In this document: one piece after another, positions 8,797 to 17,184 of the stretch | How positions within the stretch are numbered: position 1 is the first letter of the stretch | Layout of the letters: the number at the start of each line of letters is the position of its first letter | NCBI GenBank assembly: GCA_046349635.1 | Contig: JAXMBX010000005.1 | Span: 62,001-126,000, forward strand | Reading direction: 5' to 3' | Source of the DNA: JAXMBX01 sp046349635 | GTDB taxonomy: Bacteria > Planctomycetota > Planctomycetia > Planctomycetales > Planctomycetaceae | DNA: 64,000 nucleotides | Made by a program: the position numbers and the translations under genes | Notes under the pieces: generated by a model | Told to the model about the DNA's origin: nothing | The model's database searches: none | The model's input: the letters and a program-made list of their open reading frames with translations, nothing else

Positions 8797-10616
8797 ATGG
8801 AATCCGATTTAAGCGCGCGGTCTTCGTTGTTCTGGACACTCGCGGTGCAGCGTGGGCTGCTGACTGAGGAGGCGGCCCGCACGCTGCAGGAAGAAGCTTC
8901 CTCCGCCGACCTCCGCCCGGGGGAACTGGTCCTGCGGAAGGCACTGCTGGATCCGGTCCAGGTGGATATCGTCGAGACGTTGCTGCGGCCGCATGACATC
9001 GTCCCCGGTTATGAATTGGAGGACGTGCTGGGGCATGGCGGGATGGGAGTGGTCTATCGCGCCCGTCAGAAAAACCTGAACCGGACCGTGGCCCTCAAGA
9101 CGATTCTGATTAACCGCATGCTCGATTCCAAAGCGGCGGCCCGATTCGAACAGGAAGCGATTGCCATCGGCCGCCTGCAGCATCCCCATATCGTGAATGC
9201 ATTCGACTTCGGACGGCACGAGGGGCGGCTGTACCTCGCGATGGAATTCGTGCGCGGGAAGGATCTGGAACATCTGATCGTACATGAAGAAGAATTGGAC
9301 GAAGCGCTCGTCTTGGGACTGGCACGGCAGGCGGTGCTGGGGCTGGCATATGCCGCGCGAACGGGGGTGGTACATCGGGACATCAAGCCGGCCAACCTGA
9401 TGCTGGATCAGAGCGGAGATCTGGGACTGGGGGAAATTCCGACGGTGAAGATCGCAGACTTCGGCCTGGCGTTTCTGACGGACGATTCAGAGTCCCGGAC
9501 CCGTTTGACTGCCGACAACGCCGCCGTGGGAAGCCCGCATTACATCGCCCCGGAGCAGTTGCAGCAATCGCACGTCGATTTCCGGGCGGATATCTACGCG
9601 CTGGGGCAACGCTGTTTCATGCCTTGGCAGGGCATGCGCCTTTCGCGGGGAAGTCGGTCCTGCAGATCGCAACAGCGAAGGTCTCCGGAGTTCATCCGCG
9701 AGTCAGTGAGTTTCGGAACGGTGTTTCCCCAGAGACAGATGAGCTGATCGCCTGGATGATGAACCCTGATCCCGCGAAACGCCCCAGGGAATACAAAGAG
9801 CTGTTAAGTCGAATCGATCAAATTCTGGCACAGTCTCCGACGCAGGAATTCAACGCCGTCCCTGCCGTTCAAGTTTCGACAGACGGGACTTCGAACGTAC
9901 AGCAACTTCCCACGCTGGAGGTTGTAAGTCCGCAGCGGAATTACTTCTGCTCGAGCCGCTGGCTGGTGGCGGGGGCGTTGGTTTTTGTGGTCGGATTGGT
10001 GGGTTGGAGTTTTTTCCCGCGAGATTTTCTGAGGCCGACACGGCGTCAGTATCAGCCTTCGTCGTATTCGGTGCCGCTGTTTAATGGGACGTCCCTGGAT
10101 CTTTCGATCTGGCGCCCTGAGCCGGGGGGGAGCTGGCATGATGCGGTCAATGACGAAAAGGCCAAGGTGATCGAGGGAATGGGAACCACGTTTGTCCGGC
10201 TGGTGCATCCGGCGAAAGGTGGTGAAGGAACGGTGTCCGTGCCGAACCACGAGTTGACGTTTCAGGTCCAGTTGCATCAAGCCAAAGAGGTCGAATTTAC
10301 GTTTGGAATTCCGGTCTTGGGGGGATCTGCTCGGGCAGTACGCCTCACTCCCGGTAAGGCGGAACTGGGAAGCATTGCTTTCCCCAGCGGTGTATTTCGC
10401 TCCGAAGAGATATTCCCGATTCCCGATGAGGATCCGAACATTTTTCATGTTCGGATTGACCAGGAGGAGAACCGCTGCTGGGTGGAAATCGGGGGACATC
10501 CGAGTCCAGGGTTTTACCTGTCTGGGAAGGACTTTCAACCTCGAATCAGACTCAGGACGGTGGGGGGAGCCGCGTGGTTCTCGGACTTCGAACTGACGGG
10601 ATTGGTACGGAAGTAG
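8797..10616 (+). pseudogene. Ser/Thr protein kinase with transmembrane and extracytoplasmic domain, interrupted by a frameshift
   Basis: Two overlapping frames together encode a complete kinase of about 606 residues. The first frame (8797-9747) carries an N-terminal helical segment, the glycine loop GHGGMG near residue 78, VALK, HRDIKPAN near 192 and DFG near 221, and reads through DIYALG before losing homology. The second frame resumes exactly there as ATLFHALAGHAPF, followed by the rest of the C-lobe, a transmembrane helix (RWLVAGALVFVVGLVGW) and a C-terminal LamG-like beta domain. Sliding one base in the GGGG run at 9603-9606 joins the frames perfectly, so a single G is missing. Without it the product would lack the end of the kinase lobe and the membrane anchor. 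Either a sequencing error or a recent lesion; the run is too short to suggest programmed slippage. Confidence 0.88.
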
Positions 10617-10702
10617 AGAGCAGTTCCCGAAAGAGATTAATGGAGTCTACTACAGGGCCACGAAGCCGTGACTCATGCTTTTTGGCCGGAAAGCCCGGTT
10701 CC

Positions 10703-10730
10703 TTGCTCCTGCGGAAATTGGTGGTATACT
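10703..10730 (+). promoter_or_regulatory. Sigma70-type promoter of tRNA-Leu / proB
   Basis: A -35 box TTGCTC (10703-10708) and a -10 box TATACT (10725-10730) are separated by 16 bases, about 75 bases before the tRNA. No other gene start lies between, so it probably drives the tRNA and, by read-through, proB. Predicted from sequence only. Confidence 0.55.
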
Positions 10731-10807
10731 GTTTGATCCGGTCAGGGAGCCAAATGCAGGCTCTTTCCGGAACAATATTGACGTAAATGCTCATTGCCCT
10801 ATAAGTT

Positions 10808-10891
10808 GCGGGCGTGGTGGAATTGGCAGACACGCCAGCTTGAGGGGCTGGTGACGTAACAGTCGTGCAGGTTCAAGTCCTGTCGCCCGCA
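10808..10891 (+). tRNA. tRNA-Leu (anticodon GAG)
   Basis: An 84-base class II tRNA. The acceptor stem pairs GCGGGCG (10808-10814) with CGCCCGC (10884-10890), followed by discriminator A. The D arm has the leucine-type sequence TGGTGGAATTGGCAGACACG. The anticodon stem CCAGC/GCTGG encloses loop TTGAGGG, giving anticodon GAG at 10842-10844 for CUC/CUU codons. The variable arm is long, as expected for Leu, and the T arm contains GGTTCAAGTCC. CCA is not encoded. Confidence 0.96.
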
Positions 10892-10896
10892 CTTTT

Positions 10897-10916
10897 GACG
10901 ACTCTTCGGAGTCGTC
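10897..10916 (+). promoter_or_regulatory. UUCG-capped hairpin between tRNA-Leu and proB
   Basis: A perfect 8-bp stem (GACGACTC/GAGTCGTC) closed by a TTCG tetraloop starts five bases after the tRNA discriminator base and ends 16 bases before the proB GTG or ATG region. It lacks a downstream T tract on the plus strand, so it is not a standard intrinsic terminator. It may mark a tRNA 3' processing boundary or stabilise the 5' end of the proB mRNA. Confidence 0.5.
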
Positions 10917-10932
10917 CCCCAGGTTTGAGGGA

Positions 10933-12090
10933 ATGGCCGAGAGCGTCAATCTGGTTCGCCGCGAAATCATTCAGACCGCGAAGATCATCGTCGTGAAGGT
11001 CGGTACGAATGTCCTCTCTCACGAGGATGACACGCTGGACATCTCGCGGATCGAGAATCTGGCCGAGCAGATCCACCAGTTGCGCCAAACGGGGCGGCAG
11101 GTGGTCCTCGTGTCGAGTGGGGCCATTGGATCGGGGCTGAGCCTCCTCAAGCTCAAGAAGCGTCCCGATGATCTCCCCCATCTCCAGGCGGCCGCCTCTA
11201 TCGGGCAGGCACACTTAATCCGCTTATACGACGACTGTCTGAAGAAGCATGGGTATCACGCCGCACAGATTCTGCTGACGGCGAATGATTTTAAGCAGCG
11301 GGCCCGGTATCTCAACGTTCGGAACACATTGCTGACGCTGTTTGAGTACAACTCCCTGCCGATCGTGAATGAAAACGATACGGTCAGCGTTGAAGAGATC
11401 CGGTTTGGGGACAATGACCGGTTGGCGGCATTGGTGACGAACCTACTGCATTCGCCGCTCTTGATCATCCTGTCCGTGATTGACGGTCTGTATGACGGCG
11501 ATCCGAGCCTGCCGGAGAGCAAGGTCGTTCCGCTCGTCGAACGCTGGGATGAAACGATTTCGGGGATGGCGGTTGCGACGAAGAGCAGCCGCGGGACAGG
11601 GGGGATGCAGAGTAAGCTGGAAGCCGCGCGGCTGACCACCGCCTGCGGCGGGAATGTGATTATCGCCAATGGCCGGAACCGCCACGTCCTGAAGGAAATT
11701 CTCGAGGGGAAGGAAGTCGGGACGCTGTTCCTGGCCCAGGGGGAAGAACTCCCTGCCTGGAAACGATGGATCGGCTACAACGTCCCGCCGCGCGGCAAGC
11801 TGGTGCTGGATGACGGCGCCCGGAACGCCATCGAGAAGCAGGGGAAGTCCCTCCTGGCAATCGGGGTGACCAGCGTGCAGGGGGACTTCGAAAAGGGACA
11901 GATTGTGGCGCTGGTCGATCTGCAGGGACGGGAATTCGCCCGGGGACTGACCAATTACAATTCCGTTGATGCGGCCCGGATTGCGGGAAAGCGTTCGGAC
12001 CGGATCCATGAAATCCTCGGCAAAGTCCCCTACGCTGAAGTGATCCATCGGGACAACCTGGTCGTCACGACCGGGCAGGTCTCCGGCTGA
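10933..12090 (+). CDS. proB: Glutamate 5-kinase
   Basis: A 385-residue enzyme catalysing the first step of proline synthesis, ATP-dependent phosphorylation of glutamate. Residues 15-270 form the amino-acid-kinase domain: IIVVKVGTNVLS at the ATP site, VSSGAIGSGL, PIVNENDTVS, and FGDNDRLAALV binding glutamate, with SSRGTGGMQSKL toward the end. A PUA domain follows from about residue 285 (PRGKLVLDDGARNAI ... GLTNYNS). Length matches the two-domain E. coli-type enzyme, which is inhibited by proline. proA is not in the window. The gene sits 41 bases downstream of tRNA-Leu and likely shares its transcript. Confidence 0.96.
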   Translation: MAESVNLVRREIIQTAKIIVVKVGTNVLSHEDDTLDISRIENLAEQIHQLRQTGRQVVLVSSGAIGSGLSLLKLKKRPDDLPHLQAAASIGQAHLIRLYDDCLKKHGYHAAQILLTANDFKQRARYLNVRNTLLTLFEYNSLPIVNENDTVSVEEIRFGDNDRLAALVTNLLHSPLLIILSVIDGLYDGDPSLPESKVVPLVERWDETISGMAVATKSSRGTGGMQSKLEAARLTTACGGNVIIANGRNRHVLKEILEGKEVGTLFLAQGEELPAWKRWIGYNVPPRGKLVLDDGARNAIEKQGKSLLAIGVTSVQGDFEKGQIVALVDLQGREFARGLTNYNSVDAARIAGKRSDRIHEILGKVPYAEVIHRDNLVVTTGQVSG

Positions 12091-12220
12091 AATCGGTGTG
12101 ATTTCCCGACCGCGTGGGCTTCCATGGGGTAGAGTTTCGTAGAGCCGCCTGAAATTGGCTCGTGACTCCAAGCCCCGCAATTGCGGTTGCCCCTTTCGGT
12201 TTCAGTCGGGATTCCGAGCC

Positions 12221-12361
12221 ATGTACTACTATTTTGAGGTCTACAAAAACCTGCTGCTGAAGTCCTGGAACAACATGGGACCGGAGCAGTATGGGACCGT
12301 GCTGATCGTGATTGCCCTCATCGGTTGGTACTTCATGAAATCGGGACTGAAGCGGTGCTGA
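12221..12361 (+). CDS. Small single-pass membrane protein, 46 aa
   Basis: The ORF begins MYYYFEVYKNLLLKSW and contains one hydrophobic helix, YGTVLIVIALIGWYFM, followed by a basic end SGLKRC, which suggests N-out or peripheral orientation with a positive cytoplasmic tail. Codon choice matches neighbouring genes. It is placed between proB and a strong intrinsic terminator that begins 31 bases after its stop, as expected of the last gene of a transcript. The ribosome-binding site is weak (CGGGATT). I have the impression of similar short aromatic-rich proteins in other planctomycetes but cannot verify it. Function unknown. Confidence 0.6.
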   Translation: MYYYFEVYKNLLLKSWNNMGPEQYGTVLIVIALIGWYFMKSGLKRC

Positions 12362-12391
12362 TCACCGCGTGACGACGATATTCTCATTGCA

Positions 12392-12435
12392 AGTAACGCC
12401 CCAGGTCTCCAGCAGACTTGGGGCGTTACTTTTTT
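12392..12435 (+). terminator. Rho-independent terminator
   Basis: The arms AGTAACGCCCCAGGTCT and AGACTTGGGGCGTTACT form a 17-bp stem with one G-T wobble-type mismatch and a 5-base loop, followed by a T run. It closes the proB / 46-aa protein transcript. The A-rich left flank is short, so it acts mainly on the plus strand. Confidence 0.9.
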
Positions 12436-12561
12436 GGCGTGCATGTCAGGAGCGGATGGGACATGATAGGGGTTCTTGACAACGTACCCCGATTTGCCCT
12501 CCGGCCTGAAGGCCCCTCCCGTTCTATTTGCGAGGAGGAGAATTGAGAAAGATCTGTCACC

Positions 12562-13401
12562 ATGCGAATGATTTGGAATGGCGTTGTGGTCATCGCGGTT
12601 CTGTGGGGATTTCAAAAACCGCTTCCTCCGGAAATGACCCCCGACCCGAACGGCGCGCGGCCCATTCCCGCAGCGGACACGGTCTTCACCGAGGACATGA
12701 CCTGGATGGAAGTCCGGGATGCCATCAAAGCGGGCAAGGATACGATCATCATCGCGACGGGGGGGATCGAGCAGAACGGGCCGTACAACGTCACGGGAAA
12801 ACACAACGTCATCCTGCGCGGCACGACGGAAGCCATTGCCCGCCAACTGGGGAATGCCCTCGTTGCGCCGATCATCCCGTTTGTCCCGGAGGGGCAAATT
12901 TCTCCTCCCACGGAGCATATGCTTTATCCGGGGACCGTCAGCTTGACGGAAGAGACTTACCGCCAGGTGCTGCGGGAGATCTGTGCCTGCTTCAAGCAGC
13001 ACGGATTCAAGAACCTGATCCTGATCGGTGACAGTGGCGGGAACCAGCCTGGGATGCGAGCGGTGGCGAAAGAGTTGACCCAGCAGTGGGGAACCGAGGG
13101 ACCGCGGGTGTTGTGGGTCAAGGAGTACTTCAACTGGGCGCAAGCCGGGGAGTGGGTGGAGAAGGAGTATGGGATCAAGCAGGTGAAGGAAGGGTTTCAT
13201 GATGACTTCCAGACGGAAGCGAGCATGCTCGCCGTGGATCCTCGGTCGATCCGCCTGAAAGAGCGGATGGAAGCGGGGAAAGCGAAGATCAACGGGGTGC
13301 CGCTCGAACCAGTGGAAAAGTCGAAAGAAATTGGCCGAAAGATCAATGAATTTCGTGCCAAGGCCGTGGTGGACGCGGTTCGGAAGGCTTGGGGGAAGTA
13401 A
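12562..13401 (+). CDS. Creatininase-family protein with altered metal-site residues, exported
   Basis: A 279-residue protein with a hydrophobic N-terminus (MIWNGVVVIAVLWGF) that may be a signal peptide or anchor, then a creatininase fold. Creatininase-family amidohydrolases normally bind two metals through E-x-H in a GSxEQHGPH motif, an Asp eleven residues later, and an HGGN segment. Here the first motif is GGIEQNGPY (E70 kept, the His replaced by N72), the position of the Asp is H81 in GKHN, and the HGGN site reads GDSGGN. The order and spacing are intact, so this is a diverged subfamily with a different or reduced metal site, not a degraded gene. Substrate unknown. It follows a terminator and is probably transcribed on its own. 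Confidence 0.8.
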   Translation: MRMIWNGVVVIAVLWGFQKPLPPEMTPDPNGARPIPAADTVFTEDMTWMEVRDAIKAGKDTIIIATGGIEQNGPYNVTGKHNVILRGTTEAIARQLGNALVAPIIPFVPEGQISPPTEHMLYPGTVSLTEETYRQVLREICACFKQHGFKNLILIGDSGGNQPGMRAVAKELTQQWGTEGPRVLWVKEYFNWAQAGEWVEKEYGIKQVKEGFHDDFQTEASMLAVDPRSIRLKERMEAGKAKINGVPLEPVEKSKEIGRKINEFRAKAVVDAVRKAWGK

Positions 13402-13532
13402 CGTTGAATCCCCTCAAATTGACGGGGTTTCACCGTTTGCTTAGATTGAAATACTTAAAATGAGGTGGGGACCAGGGAACATAAGTCCCTCATCAGAAGG
13501 ATTTTGACCGTCTTCAGGAGGAGGAGCCAGGC

Positions 13533-14042
13533 GTGAAGTCGAAGGGGTTTGGAGGGAGTTCGGAGGCCGATGCCTCAACGATGAAGGGGCAGTCGTGGCC
13601 TTGCCTGCGGCAGTTCTGCGTCTTCATGGAGAACCGCGTCGGACGGCTGCTCGAACTCATCCGCAAGCTGGAGCAGTCCGAGCTGCGGGTGATTGCGCTG
13701 AGCATCGCGAATTCGGTCGATTGCGCGATCGTGCGGGTGATGGTCAATGATGCCGACCGTTGCCGTGAGATCTTCCAGCTCAACAATTTCGCGTTCGCGG
13801 AAAGTGACCTGGTGGGCGTGGAGATGCCGGACGGCCCGCAGCCTTACCTGCAGGTCTGCATGGCCTTGCTGCAGTGCGAATTGAATATCCACTACACCTA
13901 CCCACTCCTGTTCCGTCGAAACGGGCACGGTGCGATCGCGCTATATGTGGATGACGTCGATCTGGCAATCCGGACTCTGCAGGAGAAGGGGCACCGGTTG
14001 ATTACCGAATCGGACCTGCTGAATCACGAGGATTACGACTAG
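13533..14042 (+). CDS. Tandem ACT-domain protein
   Basis: A 169-residue soluble protein with two ACT-like modules: residues 30-95 (FCVFMENRVGRLLELIRKLE ... DCAIVRVMVND) and 105-160 (YLQVCMALLQCELNIHYTYP ... GAIALYVDDVDLAIRTL). ACT modules usually bind amino acids and regulate enzymes or transcription; no catalytic domain is attached. The GTG at 13533 is preceded by a strong AGGAGGAGG-type site. The stop at 14042 is close to the next gene, and all four genes to 16924 are nearly contiguous, suggesting an operon. A ligand-binding sensor is plausible; the ligand and partner are unknown. Confidence 0.75.
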   Translation: MKSKGFGGSSEADASTMKGQSWPCLRQFCVFMENRVGRLLELIRKLEQSELRVIALSIANSVDCAIVRVMVNDADRCREIFQLNNFAFAESDLVGVEMPDGPQPYLQVCMALLQCELNIHYTYPLLFRRNGHGAIALYVDDVDLAIRTLQEKGHRLITESDLLNHEDYD

Positions 14043-14168
14043 CGGGTGAGGCTTTTTTGTTCCGTGTCCGAGCAATTTGAAGCGTATTATTGTTGGGTCA
14101 GGCTGGGGTGGCGTGTTTCTCGGTTGTCTGTGCAATTTCACAATTTGCGATCAGAGAAAGGGTTCCCC

Positions 14169-14798
14169 ATTTCGACTGAACAGAAGGCCACCGCTGAGCC
14201 TGATTCCACTGCTCCCTCAAATCAATCGCGGTCAAATCAGCCCCAGACCAACATGGCGATGGTTGTTGTTGTGGGGATTGTCGCGATTGGTTTTCTGCTC
14301 GGAATTGCGAGTCTGGTCTCTAAGATCAATCAGGACAGGGAGGCACGGCGTGTCCGCCGGGAAGCCCAGGAAATTGCGAGGGCGCAACTCAATAAGGTGG
14401 CGGAGGAATTGGACAAGAAGACCACAGCGACGGGAGCCTATGTCCGCGTGAAAGAGGGGCCTATTGACGAAAAAGATCAATGGGGAACCCCGATGGAGGT
14501 GAGTTATTCGCAAGGGGGCGTTGCGGAGTTCCTGATTGTCCGATCGGCAGGGCCCGATAAGGTGATGCACACCGCGGATGACGTGCAGGTGCAGAAGGCG
14601 ACGGTGAACTTCAAGGGAGTGGGGGAAGGGATCAAGAAAAATATTGAGGAGACGACGGCTAACGCAGCGAAAGGAGCCGTGAAGGGGGTGGCGTCAGGGG
14701 TCAAAGAGGCAGTGAAGGAAGCTTTCACGCGGAAGAAGAAAGAGGAGAAACCGGCGGAAGCTGGTGTGGCTCCCGAGAAGAAACCCGAGGGGAAATGA
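14169..14798 (+). CDS. Single-pass membrane protein with a type II secretion G-like (pseudopilin) domain
   Basis: About 209 residues. After a Ser/Gln/Thr-rich N-terminus comes one transmembrane helix (MAMVVVVGIVAIGFLLGIASL), a charged helix, and a segment DQWGTPMEVSYSQGG ... FLIVRSAGPDK ... TADDV. The pattern D-x-WG-x-P, then L/I-x-S-x-GPD and T-x-DD, matches the calcium-binding core of GspG major pseudopilins. A Lys/Glu/Ala-rich tail follows. Start is unresolved: the natural N-terminus (STEQKATAEP) follows an ATT at 14169 with AGAAAGGG six bases upstream. In-frame GTG (14046) and TTG codons further upstream would add an improbable Trp/Tyr/Cys-rich leader. No other secretion genes are adjacent. 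Probably co-transcribed with its neighbours. Confidence 0.65.
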   Translation: MSTEQKATAEPDSTAPSNQSRSNQPQTNMAMVVVVGIVAIGFLLGIASLVSKINQDREARRVRREAQEIARAQLNKVAEELDKKTTATGAYVRVKEGPIDEKDQWGTPMEVSYSQGGVAEFLIVRSAGPDKVMHTADDVQVQKATVNFKGVGEGIKKNIEETTANAAKGAVKGVASGVKEAVKEAFTRKKKEEKPAEAGVAPEKKPEGK

Positions 14799-14853
14799 AA
14801 AAAGTCCAGGAACTTCATGAGTTGTTACCCCACGTGACGTGTGGTGATCCACG

Positions 14854-15903
14854 ATGAGTTCTTCCAATTCCCCCGTTGCGGATTCAGAGGGTAGTCGTGA
14901 TGCGAAAAAATCTCCCGACAAACTCTGGTGGTTGAAGTATCTCCGCTGGGCCTTGTTTGCGAACGTCCTCACCTTTGTTATCTGGCAGGGGATGAAGCTC
15001 GCGAAGGAGGTCGACTGGTCGGAGCAGAAGCTGGATTACTTCTGGCTGTTCCTGGCGGCGGCGACGTATCTGGTCGGCTGGCTGCCGTGCGTCTGGTTCT
15101 GGCGGATGCTGATGGCGCATCAAGGGACGGTTGTCTCGTGGCCGGTCGCCATTCGCGCCCACTACTGCGGCCAATGGGGGAAATACGTCCCCGGCAAGGC
15201 AGCGGTGTTGATCATTCGCGGCAGCATGGTCCATGGAGCGGGAGTGCATCTGCTGGTCGGTATTCTGACGGCCGGCTACGAAAGTCTCGCCACGATTGCG
15301 GTTGGTGGAGCGGTGGCGGCGGCGCTCTTTCCCTGGGTGGTTCCCAAGGAGCATTATGCAAAGTGGGGACTGCAGCTTCTCTCGCCAGACCAGTGGGGGT
15401 TTGCGATGCCCTGGCTGGTCTGCATCGTCGGGGCGCTCTCTTTTTCGGGGATGTCCCGGCTGATTCAGCTCGTCCTGAAAAAGACCGTGAATAAAGCGGT
15501 CCGGGCGTCTCAGGGAGTGGAATCGGCCGAGGGAGCGATTGTAGCGAATGTGCATCCTCCGTGGTGGTCGATCTTCGTGCTCATTCTCCCATGGTGGTTG
15601 CACGGTCTCAGCCTCGGATGCACAATTCATGCATTAGGAATAACGGACCTGCATTGGACGCATTTGCCCCGTTGGACAGCTGCGGCGAGCTTGGGAACGG
15701 TCGCCGGATTCGTGGTTCTATTCTCTCCGGGAGGACTCGGAGTGCGTGAAGGGATGCTGATGCTGACGCTCGAGCCGGTGCTTGGTGCTCGTGCTGCCGT
15801 TGTTCCCGTGCTCTTGCGGATCGTGTGGTTTGTCAGCGAGGTTGTGGCGGCGGTGGGATGTTATTGGTTGCTCCCGTCTGCCAAACGTAGCGATAAAAAA
15901 TAG
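14854..15903 (+). CDS. Lysylphosphatidylglycerol synthase/flippase-like transmembrane protein (UPF0104)
   Basis: A 349-residue integral membrane protein with about eight helices. The family signature near the N-terminal third (HYCGQWGKYVPGKAA) and the C-terminal motif SPGGLGVREGMLML are those of the MprF-like flippase domain (LPG synthase TM region, DUF2029-adjacent UPF0104 group). The soluble aminoacyl-transferase half of MprF is absent, so lipid aminoacylation is not expected; lipid or glycolipid translocation is the better guess. The glycosyltransferase gene starts 13 bases after its stop, and pairs of this kind are often involved in building lipid-linked sugars. Start is the ATG at 14854. 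Confidence 0.85.
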   Translation: MSSSNSPVADSEGSRDAKKSPDKLWWLKYLRWALFANVLTFVIWQGMKLAKEVDWSEQKLDYFWLFLAAATYLVGWLPCVWFWRMLMAHQGTVVSWPVAIRAHYCGQWGKYVPGKAAVLIIRGSMVHGAGVHLLVGILTAGYESLATIAVGGAVAAALFPWVVPKEHYAKWGLQLLSPDQWGFAMPWLVCIVGALSFSGMSRLIQLVLKKTVNKAVRASQGVESAEGAIVANVHPPWWSIFVLILPWWLHGLSLGCTIHALGITDLHWTHLPRWTAAASLGTVAGFVVLFSPGGLGVREGMLMLTLEPVLGARAAVVPVLLRIVWFVSEVVAAVGCYWLLPSAKRSDKK

Positions 15904-15916
15904 AGTAGGTCACTTC

Positions 15917-16924
15917 ATGCTCTCCGTGATCGTCCCGGTTCTGAATGAAGCGCCCAGTCTGCCCCAGTTGGCAGAGGAGATCCGGACGAGTTGCGACCAA
16001 GCCAAGATCCCCTACGAAATCATTTTTGTGGATGACGGCTCGAACGACCTTTCCTGGCAGACGATTGAAACGCTCGCGAAACAGTCATCACACATTCGGG
16101 GTTTGAAGTTCCGCAGAAACTTCGGCAAGGCAGCGGCACTTTCCGCGGGGATGCAGTCCGCCCAGGGTGAAATCCTGATGTGCATGGATGCCGACCTGCA
16201 GGACGATCCCAAAGAGATTCCCCGCTTCCTGGAAAAACTGAACGAGGGAGTGGACGTCGTCAATGGCTGGAAAGAACGGCGCCTTGATCCTTGGCACAAG
16301 GTATACCCGAGCAAGGTCTTCAACCGGATGGTCAGCCGACTGACCGGTCTATCACTGCACGATCACAACTGCGGCTTCAAATGTTTCCGGCGTGAGGTGG
16401 GGCAGGAGATCCGCCTGTACGGCGAACTGCACCGCTTCATTCCGGTTCTCGCACATGCCCGCGGGTTTAAGGTGGCGGAGATTCCGGTCCATCATCGCCG
16501 CCGGGAGCATGGCTCGTCGAAGTACGGCTTCAATCGGTTCCTGAAAGGGTTCCTGGATTTACTGACTGTGAAATTCCTGACCGGTTATGGCCAGCGTCCG
16601 CAGCACTTGCTGGGAACCCTGGGAGTGATCTGCTTTCTGTTCGGCACTCTGGGGCTGGCGTATCTCGCCTGCCTGTGGATGTTTACAAATCTCATCACGC
16701 CGATCATTGGTCTGTTGCTGGGCAAGACGCTGGCGGGGTTCGGTCCGATCGGGAATCGGCCGCTTCTGGCCTACTCCGTGACGGGGTTATTGCTGGGGGC
16801 ACAGTTGCTATCGCTGGGTTTTCTGGCGGAATCGATTGTCGCCCGGACCAGCCGGGATGAGGAGGTTTACGCCATTTCGGATCGGACGGGGGGTGGTTCC
16901 GGGGGGCCTCCGACGGTGGATTGA
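15917..16924 (+). CDS. Family 2 glycosyltransferase, polyprenyl-phosphate type (DPM1/GtrB-like)
   Basis: A 335-residue membrane enzyme. The GT-A catalytic domain starts at once (MLSVIVPVLNE), with FVDDGSNDLSW, the DxD-region CMDADLQDDP, NGWKERR and the acceptor region HDHNCGFKCFRR. Two transmembrane helices follow (TLGVICFLFGTLGLAYLACL and LLAYSVTGLLLGAQLLSLGF). This layout fits enzymes that load a sugar onto polyprenyl phosphate for later use on lipids, glycans or proteins. The start at 15917 follows directly after the flippase-like gene; a longer in-frame extension overlaps that gene and is not credible. Together the two could make and flip a lipid-linked sugar, an inference from context. 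Confidence 0.92.
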   Translation: MLSVIVPVLNEAPSLPQLAEEIRTSCDQAKIPYEIIFVDDGSNDLSWQTIETLAKQSSHIRGLKFRRNFGKAAALSAGMQSAQGEILMCMDADLQDDPKEIPRFLEKLNEGVDVVNGWKERRLDPWHKVYPSKVFNRMVSRLTGLSLHDHNCGFKCFRREVGQEIRLYGELHRFIPVLAHARGFKVAEIPVHHRRREHGSSKYGFNRFLKGFLDLLTVKFLTGYGQRPQHLLGTLGVICFLFGTLGLAYLACLWMFTNLITPIIGLLLGKTLAGFGPIGNRPLLAYSVTGLLLGAQLLSLGFLAESIVARTSRDEEVYAISDRTGGGSGGPPTVD

Positions 16925-17184
16925 GGTCCGCCGGGTTATCTGGCAGAGACCCAATTCGTCTGGAAACGGCGGTTTTTGGCCCGGTTTTGTCTCCCTGGAA
17001 AGCCCGGTCGGAAAATCCGAAAAACTCCTCTAGCGGAACTGAAATCCGGATTCTTAGAATGAATGCCGTCGAGCTTTCGTGTCACCACTCAGTCGCTCTC
17101 GTCACCTCTTCTACGACTGAACATCTCCGGACATTTCTGTCTGCTGGTCGCCGCGAGAAGCTATCTCCCCGCAGGAGCGGAACC

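Noticed and set aside
9603..9624. Programmed ribosomal frameshift in the kinase gene
   Set aside because: The G run is only four bases, no downstream stem or Shine-Dalgarno-like stimulator is evident, and two other genes show similar lesions, so an error or mutation is simpler.
16921..17184. Extended start of the 69-aa ORF
   Set aside because: The upstream part has poor codon use and no ribosome-binding site; the ATG at 17185 is preferred.
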